Below are positions 55,490-64,000 of a DNA stretch of 64,000 bases, in pieces. This DNA is from Hypericum androsaemum (lineage: Eukaryota; Streptophyta; Magnoliopsida; Malpighiales; Hypericaceae). Each line of letters starts with the position of its first letter. Within the stretch, counting starts at the first letter, position 1. The stretch is taken from positions 7,683,906-7,747,905 of the forward strand of contig OZ023199.1 in the NCBI GenBank assembly GCA_963995505.1. Reading direction: 5' to 3'. Position numbers and translations under genes: made by a program. The notes beneath the pieces are model-generated. The model saw nothing but the letters and a program-made list of their open reading frames with translations, was not told where the DNA came from and searched no databases.

Positions 55490-57160
55490 GGGTACGGGGG
55501 CCCAATTTTGCACCCATCCGGGAAGAAAAAAAAAAGCTCGTGTGCGTGTAAGGCAACAAGCTCTCGCTTGCGTGTGGAGGTGGTTGGGGGATTATCCCAT
55601 GCTTTTCAACATTTATTTTATTATTTTTCTTAAATTTTGTTGTTTATTAGCAATTAGTTATTTTAGGGGAATTATTAGCAATTAGTTCGATATTGATATA
55701 TTGTAGTGAATCAAATTGATATATTTATTTATTTATTTAATTAATTAAATTTTTATTATAGTATTATTAAATACTATATATTTTTGATAAGTTATTATGC
55801 ATTATAACCAAGCATGCCATTTTACGTACCGGATCTCCCAATTGGTCATAATCGAGCATGCCATTTTATCGTACCCGGCATGTCATTTGGTTATGATCGG
55901 GCATACCATTTTATCGTACATGCCATTTGGTTATGATCGGGCATGCCATTTTATAGTAAACGAGCGTGCCTTTTAGTCATAACCGGGTATGCCATTTAGA
56001 CATAACTGGACATACTATTTGACATAATCTGGCATGTCATTTGACATAATCAGATCTGCCATTTAGACAGAATTGGGCATGTCATTTGACGTAACCAGGC
56101 ATACCATTTTGACAAAGCTGGGCCTGCCTGTTGGTCATAACTGAGTCTGCTATTTAGACATAACCAGGCATGCCATTTTGACATAGCCAGAAATTTCATT
56201 TAGACATAAGTGGGTCTGCCATTTTTGACATAACTGGACATGCCATTGGACATAACCGAGCATGCTATTTTAACATAACCTTCTAGTCGCTCGGTACTTG
56301 ATCGACTCTTAATTTCAAACAAAATTTTGATATCCTTATGCTCTAAATCGGGAGAAGTCATAAACTTTAAAGTTGTAGATATATGTCTCAGCTTTGTACA
56401 ATAATTTAAATTATCTCAATCAGGCTCTAGAGTAAGAAGTTATGGCTCCCCAACCAAAATTTATCGACCATAATTCGGTCGACTCTTGACTTCAAATAAA
56501 ATTTTGACATCTTTACACTCCGAATTTGGAGAAGTCATAAACTATAAAATTGTAGATATATATTTTAGCTTCATATAATAACTTTAATTACCTCAATCAA
56601 ACTATAAAGTAAGAAGTTCTGGCTTCCCAACCAAAATTAGTCAACTATAACTCGGCCGACTTTTGACTTCAAATAAAATTTTGATATCTTTACACTCCAA
56701 ATTTAGAGAAGTTATAAACTATAAATTTGTAGATATATATCTCAGCTTTGCACAGCAACTTGAATTACCTCAATCAGACTATGGAGTAAAAAGTTGTGGC
56801 TCCTCAACCGAAATGTGTCGACCGCTTCTCACAAGAAGCGATCTATCGCTCGTTCTCACAACAGTTCTCCCACCGGCGTCATCCTTCACCGGCATCGCTG
56901 GTGATGAGAGGAACTTAGACGCGATGTCAGAAGTCCATCGGAGTGGTGGTCGAGGTCGGGCTCGCGTCGCGTCGCTCCTCTTTAGCATAGATTAATTAGG
57001 ATTGGGAGGGGGAGAGAGAGTGAGGAAGTGGGCCTGGATTGGGAGGAGACGAGAAGAGCGAGAAAAGGAAAGATAAAATGTAAGAGGGTAAAAGTTGAAA
57101 ATACTCTTGAATAATTACAACTGTGAGATCTATAACGCGCGCCTAATTATCAAGATCAAT
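55490..57160 (+). repeat. Unclassified repeat family, copy 2
   Basis: Same order as copy 1: an AT-rich part, about twenty short units related to gggcatgccatttgacataac (55795-56290), three units of the 175-bp module (about 56290-56830), a GC-rich stretch (56830-56990), a GA-rich block (57000-57080), and the right end TCTATAACGCGCGCCTAATT and ATCAAGATCAATAG. The frame at 56663-56995 lies in the last module and the GC-rich stretch and looks fortuitous. Confidence 0.7.
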
Positions 57161-57169
57161 AGACAAAAA

Positions 57170-58382
57170 AAATTTCGTACGATTTAAGAACCCTCTATCT
57201 CTCTCCGTACGATTTAGAAACTCTCTATCTGTCTCCGTACTTTATCCACTCCCCTTAAAGGGTGCGGCTTTCCATGAACTTGATGTTTACATGTTTCCTG
57301 GAATTAATGCATCCATGTGTGTCAAAGATATGTCTGTCGGTATTTACATGTGAAATCAACAAAATTTCTCAGGCATAAAGGCTACCCTTGCATAAAGTCA
57401 AGATCTTTAGAAGTTTTCATTTATAGAGTTAATTTTGTCACGTGTGTATAAAATTTTATGATAATTTTTACACAAGTATAATTTGTTATACCTAATAATT
57501 ATAATTTTATTAAGTAATTGATTATACGTGATTCACATGACTAAGTTTAATTAAAAATTAATAATCAAAATATTGACGTTTGACAAAAACTATTACCATA
57601 AAATTATTCGTTGAATATTCGAAGAGACCAGGGAGCGAGAAACACGTGTAAAATGAAAAAAGACATTGACACGTGTGATCCAAGTACGAACTTAGGAACC
57701 ATATTGTCGCTTGGAACTTTTGGTTGGCTGCCCACGTTACATGACTCCTTTGACTGCCGTAAGTTTCAATTTTATGCTTTTCACATTGCAATTTCAACAC
57801 ACTCATTTGAAAAAGAATACATTTGTTTCAATTCGGAAATAGGTTGGTCTTGTTCACGCTACACCGTGCAATTTCGTGGGGACTATGAAAGTTTAGAAAC
57901 TTTATAATTTTCGATAGTGCCGAAAATAATCGAGAACTTATGATTCATTTTATAGTGTTTCATGTTCAAAATTGCCTTTATTAGTTAAATGTAATGTCGG
58001 ACCCATGAACCAGCATGTATCTTTTTGTGGAAGTATATTTTTTTCCAGATCAGTCCAATAGATTACACCAAGTGGCCTACAATTGCATAAGATAGCAAAA
58101 GAAGGCCACCGGAAAGTCTACAAGGTAGTCGAAATGGCGACCGATGGTTAGACTAGCAATCCCATGGAGGCAAAGAAGAGGGTTATGCATTGGTACTGAG
58201 TGTGCCAAGACAAACCAAACCATTTAGTCCACTCAGGGAAACACCGAGAAATGTTTGATATGAGATGATCAAAATGAGCTTCTTGCTTTTCGGAGCGATT
58301 CCTTTTGGTTCTTATGTCCATATTTTGGTCAAGAAATGTTTAATTAAACTAATTGGTCCTTATGTCCATATTTGGTCAAATA
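57170..58382. other. AT-rich intergenic DNA
   Basis: It begins with a 31-bp tandem pair around cgtacgattta / ctctatct (57175-57235). Two ACACGTGT G-box words lie at 57642-57649 and 57669-57676. The 98-codon frame at 57611-57907 has no recognisable features. No gene. Confidence 0.45.
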
Positions 58383-58518
58383 TTTTAGTAGAGTGTCAAA
58401 AGGCATGTATCCTAATGGAATAAAATGTTATAAATTTTAACGAGATCTAGAGTTCAAGCACTGGCGATTGTCATAGTATAAAAATTTACTTTTCAATTTT
58501 TTTTAGTGGAGTGCCAAA
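58383..58518 (+). repeat. tRNA-derived SINE, diverged copy 1
   Basis: The body at about 58401-58500 has a box B-like GAGTTCAAGCAC and the family end catagtataaaaatttac. It is flanked by TTTTAGTAGAGTGTCAAA (58383-58400) and TTTTAGTGGAGTGCCAAA (58501-58518), an 18-bp target duplication with two differences. Confidence 0.75.
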
Positions 58519-60266
58519 TACCCTTCTCTTCAACATAAATATATTGTTTTACTATTTTCTATGAATGACCGTAATTTTTTTTTCCAAATACAATAAATAT
58601 CTACTCACTTCCTTTCTCGTATCAATCAAATATTTTCCAATACAATAAATATCCACTCACTTCCTTTCTCGTATCAATCAAATATTTTTCAACTTGGTTA
58701 ATTGAAAAGCACTAATATGAACTTAGTTTTTAAAAAAAGTAAGATATTAGATGTTCCGAGGGCACCAAGTCCACATTTTTTTCTCAATTTGTGATCAAAT
58801 CGCTTGCTTAGTAATATAAATTAGCATAACATTAGTTGTTAGCTCGATTTATTTGAATTACTAAATTAGTCTTGAACAAGTGAGATCACTCAACTTGTGA
58901 ACCAAATATTGATAAAATAAGTCTTACTCATCATTATATTGTGCGTAGTATTAAACAATCCTTACTATCTTTTTATCGAGAGTTTTTGAACATAAATTTA
59001 CTTGGATTTAGAATTTTTTTTTTCTTGTGACTTCTATTGTTGATTTAGTTTAGTGTTACTCATGTTAAAGGGACCACAATTTTAAAATCCAAACTCAGAA
59101 ATTTGTAAAAATACTAGATTATTTTTTGTATTAGACAAATATTCTTGCTTAGTCATTTATAGAAAAATAGTAAGACAGTAGTTTTATGTTGAACAGATGG
59201 GCAATTTTGAAAAATTATTGACAAAAATAAACATAGGAACTAAATAGGTAATTTCTCTCGGTACATTATATCTAATCTTAATTACCTATAAGTTTTTTCT
59301 CGATAACATATTGCATTGTGTATAAATATGTTTCAGCTTACTTATAAAGAAAAATAAAATAATAAGTTTCGGCTTGGATGTCTAAACGTTTGGGAAGATT
59401 CCTTACAATACTACCGCATCTTTCAAGGCCTTTTTTTACGGTGATATATATTTTAAAGACTTTAGTTAACTATAACGACATTTCAAAATAAAAGAATTAG
59501 CCTTTATCTTATTATAAGGTATATATATTTATATGTTTTACGCATCAAAGTCATCTCCAACATACCACATGCTTGCAGCTTGCCCATGCCCCACACCCTT
59601 GAAACTCAAACGTCTGAAGCAACCTATTGTACTCCTCGTCATTTCACTTGCATCAATTTTATGAATACTTAAATAAACATTTTTATTCAAACTTTATTTA
59701 TGAGTAATTCTTCATATCTATAAAATATAAACTCAATATCAAGACTTAAGAAAATGCTAATTTCTTACTACTTTAACCAACACCCAAACTCCTATATACT
59801 TAAATAAGGATGAGTACCAAGTGTTAATGATTTTAAGAAAACACTCCGAAAATGGAAACTCCTAAAATGACCCCATTTTCGGGCTCCACTAGCCGTGGCG
59901 ATCCTATAGTTTTAACATTGATTATCATAAGGACTAAGTTGCAAAATTCTCAATTTTTGGATCAGAGAGAAACTTAATTAAAATATGTACGACATTTCCT
60001 GCAAAATATTCGTTTACGGTTTAGGTTTAAGGCGAGGGACGGAATTTAAGTATCTATTTAGGTTTATATTAGTTTGGTCCTAAAAATTTTAAGCATTTAT
60101 TAAGACTACCTTATTAGAATTAGAAATAGTGTTAATAAAATCATGTCACTGTAATTAATGGCCGTAACAGTGTTACCAAGTGTATTTTAATAGATACATT
60201 ACTTCATTCCCATGAAACTGGACGTGGTTTCACTTTTTAACCCATGTGATTTGAAATTTATTATTT
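58519..60266. other. AT-rich intergenic DNA, no gene
   Basis: It contains a direct duplication of about 50 bp (tccaatacaataaatatcc/tctactcacttcctttctcg region, 58585-58685). Otherwise nothing was recognised. Confidence 0.45.
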
Positions 60267-60406
60267 AATTCATTCACATAAAATCGCCAAGGGCTTATAG
60301 TCTAACGGCACAATACGTTATAAATATTTAAAAAATTTAGGATTCGAGTCTTGTCATGTGTCATGGTGTAAAATTAAGCTTTAAAAAAAATTCAACTCAC
60401 ATAAAA
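60267..60406 (+). repeat. tRNA-derived SINE, copy 2
   Basis: Body about 60284-60388. It starts caagggcttatagtctaacg (box A-like), has box B-like GGATTCGAGTC, ends catggtgtaaaattaagc plus an A run, and is flanked by AATTCATTCACATAAAA and AATTCAACTCACATAAAA. Confidence 0.8.
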
Positions 60407-61277
60407 CCAAGGCCCAAGGGTTGCTTAATTGACTAGATTTTGTTTCGTCAATTAAATATCGATTAAATTTTCTCGAATAAAGTATATAACATGTAATATA
60501 TGAAATATATATGCATGTATTCATGGATGTATTTACTTTAAGAGTTACAAATGCATGACTTGCTATTTGTTTCAAACTCAAAAGGAATGTTCTTCCAAAA
60601 TAAAATAAAAATAAATTAGATTGGTGAAAATAAATGGAAGTCAAAGCTAAGAAGAGCTATCACTTTGAGGCAATTGAAAAGTCATGGCTCGGCATATGAG
60701 CGGAAAAGTCCTTCCATTGGCTACGAATTTTTACGGTCGAAAACGACTGAGATTTTAGAAGATTACTTGAGCCATCTCTTTGAAAGATATTTTAAAAGAT
60801 ATAGGTACAAGGCGATAAAAAATATAGAGGAATAACCTAGAACTACATGAATCACCTATTTGACCAATATCTTTTCTTAAAAGGTTACCTTTTTTTATAT
60901 ACTGCTATTTACATATAGCGGGTAGCACTAATGTATAATTTCCTCTTTTTAGAAATTGCATACTCGTTAAAATTATACATCGATAAAATACTGTGAAATC
61001 AAGATAGGAAAAGAGTACCCAACGCTAGTGTTGTTTATACGTAATTCTACATTTCAAAACTCCCGAAATCTCCAATTTGACTAATGTCAATGATAGTTTT
61101 TAACAAATAATATATTAACTATATTGAGATTATCACATTACTAATTACAAGTATAATGAACTTGTTTTAAGTGTTGAAAATATATTTTTTATAAGTAAAA
61201 TTTATAATACCCCATTAAAATAATTATGCCAAATGTGCGTAAAGCACAAATCACCTAATTTTTTTAAACAAAAGATA
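60407..61277. other. AT-rich intergenic DNA, no gene
   Basis: No coding, RNA or repeat signal was identified on either strand. Confidence 0.45.
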
Positions 61278-61417
61278 AGAACATATCTATGTAGCGTCAA
61301 AGGGCTTGTAGCCCAACGACATAAGGAGTTATAATTATCTAGGAAGTCAAGGGTTCAAATCCTGACAATATCATGGTGTAAAAAATTTACCTTAAAAAAA
61401 AGAACAAATCTATGTAG
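61278..61417 (+). repeat. tRNA-derived SINE, best-preserved copy 3
   Basis: Body 61295-61400 (106 bp). The head is aagggcttgtagcccaacg with an A-box-like TAGCCCAACGACATAAGG. Box B GGTTCAAATCC is perfect, and the tail is ggtgtaaaaaatttacctt plus an A run. It is flanked by AGAACATATCTATGTAG (61278-61294) and AGAACAAATCTATGTAG (61401-61417), a 17-bp duplication with one difference. Confidence 0.9.
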
Positions 61418-61925
61418 TAGATAAGAGTTATCTTATAATAAACCCACCCAATAAAGTTATTTTTGTTAAAAATTTATTTACTCATTACAAATTGATTTTG
61501 TAGTTCGTTGTTGTTTGTACGACACATTCATTTTGCAGTTTTTTTTTAAAAATAGATTGATTAGTTGAATAAGAGAGTTTTAATAAGAGTTAAGTTAGCC
61601 CATGAGAGATATATGGTGAGTTTGGTCAAGAAAATTCAACAGTGTCCTATCCACTTTTTGTAAATTCAATACATGACAGAACACTCAGTACCATTCTTTA
61701 TTTGGTACAAACAGCAGCTCAACCTAAAGTTTAGTTGAAAGACAAAATTATCTTTCAAATAAAAAAATAGAATGCGTTTAATAGAAATTTTTTTTCAATT
61801 TCCAATACATGCCTTTTAAGGAAATTAAGTTCTTCAGATTTTAAAAAGACTACAAAAAGTCATATACGAGCTGATAAAGTTTATCCATGCAAGCAATGGA
61901 GTTGGACTTAAAAATTTTAATTTGA

Positions 61926-62060
61926 ACTTCCATGTCGGAATTGTGAAAAATATATTTAGACTAACAGTACAATAAATATACTAATTCAAGAAGGTATAAG
62001 ATTTAAATTCTAGTATAATATACAAATTTACCTTTCAAAAAAAACTTCTGAACTTATGTC
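61926..62060 (+). repeat. tRNA-derived SINE, diverged copy 4
   Basis: Body about 61941-62044. It carries the family tail (atacaaatttacctttc plus an A run) and a weak middle. Approximate flanking duplications: gaacttccatgtc and gaacttatgtc. It is the most decayed of the four copies. Confidence 0.55.
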
Positions 62061-62610
62061 AAAAAAACTGTTAGATTTACCAAAAGCCGGTGGAGTGCAA
62101 AAATGGGTCTGTTCTCCAAGGCCGCTTGAAAATTCGCCCGGTCATACGTTGGCATACTTTAATAGTTCTTGGATGAAATTGCATGGAAAATTTACAAATT
62201 TAGGTTCGAGCTAATATAATTATCGAAAGATAACAAATTCTTATAATAAATATTTAATAATTTTAATTTTTAAGATCTCACTTTATCATAAAAAATATTT
62301 TTAAGATATCGAATTCGACGTCTTTTTTTAACTACATCGTTTGTTATTATTTTATTATCAATATCAAGCAAGAAAACCATCTGCTTCCACTAAAGGAAGA
62401 AAGTTAAGCAAAAAGACATGTGCCTTTTTGCTCGACAGTAGGTGTTATGCCTAATTCTAAAAGAAAGGTGTTAAGCCTAAGTCAAGTCTGGTGGCTAAGG
62501 CTACCGTGCACAACTTTTAGACCGTTTTAGAAGAAAAGAACAAAATATTTCCAAATCTGTTTGCCACAAAAGTCAACTGTTATATGCACGCTTTCCAAAA
62601 TTTAGAGATC
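62061..62610. other. AT-rich intergenic DNA, no gene
   Basis: An imperfect repeat aggtgttatgcctaa / aggtgttaagcctaa occurs near 62442-62480. No reading frame of interest. Confidence 0.45.
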
Positions 62611-63131
62611 TGTTGTGGGAAAATTGTAGTAAAACGAACGAGTTCGGAGTGGTCGTCCCAAGAGCGATCGAACTAATAGATAAAGATGGAAGAAGTATGT
62701 GAGAGAGAGGAGAAGATCTAGAATAGAATAGGCAGAGGAGAAAAGAATTGGTGGAAGAATAAGAACTTTATTAAGAAATTAAGGGGAAGGGGAAAAGAGA
62801 AACATAAAAGATAAAAGCAAAGATAAAAGTTACGAAACTAAGGGTTTGATGTGTTGTTTTGTTGTTGTTCTCCTCCTATGCCTAAGCTCTCATTATATAG
62901 AAAAATACTAACCTAGGCCCATATAAGAAAATCTAGGCCGTGTTCAATATAGAAAAATCTAACATAGCCCCGACCTAATAAGGAAAAACCGACTACCGAA
63001 ACTTCCAACCCAAGTTTGACCCCTTTTCCTCCCGAATTTAGAGAAGTCATGAACTACAAAGTTGTAAAAAGTTGTAGTTGTTTTACCAAGACAAGGTCGA
63101 CAAATCAGCAAATTAATTTTCTGCTCCAACA
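62611..63131 (-). repeat. Element G left LTR (3' LTR)
   Basis: 521 bp with perfect TGTTG/CAACA termini. On the minus strand a TATATAATG box lies near 62892-62900. The segment around 63035-63075 (agagaagtcatgaactacaaagttgt) is closely related to the 175-bp module of the unclassified repeat family. Confidence 0.8.
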
Positions 63132-63308
63132 ATGCCCCCACACGTCAATGTTTTAACGCTAGGAAAAGTATTGACGTGTATTCGTCCTTAAATATGCAAA
63201 AAAGTAACTTCACTACACATATAAACAACTAAGGTCAGTCCGTAATAAGTGGAAAATTTATCATCAAATCGGTCGAGACTTAGCCGTTATGGGTATGCAG
63301 ATGATCAC

Positions 63309-63715
63309 CTATTCAATAATAGACTTCCGGGGGAATAGGAGCCTCTCTGCTTCAATAACATGCTTTCGCGGCTGAGTAGGAGCTCTGTGTCCTTCGTTTA
63401 AAAGGACCATACAATTGTTGTTGAAGGTCTCTAAGCTTTTGCCTTTGCTTTTGATTTTTTGCTCCAACCTTCTTCGTTGAGTCTTCGTGAGAGTCGGCTT
63501 ATGAGACTCCAAACATTTGCCCCCAGGTGTGGGTTCGACTTTCTTGGCACCTCCTTATGCATAGGATTCGTTTGGTAACTTTGATATCTTGTAGACCAAT
63601 CACTCCTTATGTGTTGTGTCTCACATGGTTCCTTTTTTGATCGAGAAAGTTCTTCCATAGGCACCCAAACTTTAAAGGGCTTATTTCCTTGGATAACTCC
63701 TTGTTCGGTCACCAA
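63309..63715 (-). pseudogene. Element G internal ORF fragment, basic protein
   Basis: Two minus-strand frames overlap: 63715-63431 (MVTEQGVIQGNKPFKVWVP...) and 63512-63309 (MESHKPTLTKTQRRRLEQKIKSK...). They share the boundary near ANVWS/SHKPTLTKTQ, so one frameshift near 63500 probably splits a single protein. LTKTQRRRLEQ resembles a basic segment found in some plant gypsy gag-pol polyproteins. No enzyme motif is visible in the part shown. Confidence 0.45.
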
Positions 63716-64000
63716 TCGAGTACCACGTCCCTCTTAACCCATGCATATTCATGCCGCCTCTTGCCGTTGTCGGCTGATTTTGTTTGACTTGAGGACCTTT
63801 GTAATTTGAAACCTTTAATGGCCGAGGTTGAACCGGCACGTTGTTGCTTCACCGTACTCTTGCTTTGTTGAGGATGAGTTGAAGACTTGACTTCATCATC
63901 CTTTTTACTATGTGCACATCTTGCCCCCCGGTCAGGATAATTTTGACAGATGTAGGAGCATTAATCGCAATGATACATTGCTCTTTTTGCCCCCCGGGTG

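Larger units (their letters stand above)
62611..64000 (-). mobile_element. Element G: LTR retrotransposon entering from the right edge
   Basis: An LTR at 62611-63131 begins TGTTG and ends CAACA. Next to it on the minus strand is a polypurine tract (GTGTGGGGGCAT), making this the 3' LTR of a minus-strand element whose body runs beyond the window. Part of the internal region encodes a basic protein fragment (63309-63715). The partner LTR and primer site are not in view, so the class is uncertain; a gypsy relative is likely. Confidence 0.75.

Noticed and set aside
56663..56995. 110-codon frame in the unclassified repeat copy 2
   Set aside because: It begins within the 175-bp module, whose other copies have no such frame, and ends in a GC-rich stretch open on both strands; probably fortuitous.
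47692..57160. Helitron or MULE identity for the unclassified repeat
   Set aside because: No CTRR-type end with a hairpin and no long terminal inverted repeat could be found, so I leave it unclassified.
57642..57676. Two ACACGTGT words as a G-box/ABRE promoter
   Set aside because: There is no convincing gene downstream, and two such words are possible by chance in this length; there is no supporting TATA box or conserved ORF.

Overview
This window is nuclear DNA of a flowering plant, probably a eudicot. It is a gene-poor, repeat-rich region made almost entirely of nested retrotransposons of several ages. I see no intact host protein-coding gene, rRNA, tRNA gene or CRISPR. The plant origin rests on the element types: Athila/Tat-like Ty3-gypsy elements with a tRNA-Asp-type primer-binding site, Ty1-copia and gypsy relics with the initiator-Met site TGGTATCAGAGC, DUF4283-type and RRM-type LINE ORF1s, and a tRNA-derived SINE.

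Layout. 1-2270: minus-strand LINE relic (ORF1 plus the start of the ORF2 endonuclease). 3109-22240: an old plus-strand Ty1-copia element (LTR, gag, protease, integrase, a much-deleted RT and RNase H, LTR). It was split by two minus-strand Athila-like elements. Element A (3734-11632) is old and decayed and sits in gag. Element B (14204-21579) sits in RNase H, has LTRs of 1581 bp differing at 12 positions by my count, and a perfect CAGCT target duplication. Neither A nor B shows RT or integrase; both keep only gag/protease and share a 1.3-kb non-coding 3' block. 23336-23437: a perfect 50-bp-arm palindrome. 23814-27229: element C, a complete but non-autonomous minus-strand LTR element (AATTG target duplication) with a gag-like ORF, an ORF of unknown origin, and an ORF that appears to contain a captured piece of a CCT/TCP-1 chaperonin gene. 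28022-46927: element D, a decayed minus-strand gypsy element. Its downstream LTR was opened by a 14.75-kb block (28332-43085) flanked by a 28-bp direct repeat; the block holds at least seven copies of a gypsy-LTR module, a gypsy RT relic, and two arrays of a 55-bp minisatellite in inverted orientation. 47692-48995 and 55490-57160: two copies of an unclassified repeat family built from about 24-bp and about 175-bp units with a conserved right end. 52050-55242: a plus-strand LINE ORF1 relic split by a SIRE/Maximus-like solo LTR. 57170-62610: AT-rich DNA with four diverged copies of a short tRNA-derived SINE, most with 16-18-bp target duplications. 62611-64000: the 3' LTR and part of the internal region of another minus-strand LTR element running off the window.

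The order of events can be read from the nesting: copia first, then A, then B very recently; D first, then the 14.75-kb block. The most interesting objects are element C, the 14.75-kb insertion with its long flanking duplication, the perfect palindrome, the unclassified repeat family, and a sequence theme shared by unrelated LTRs and that family.
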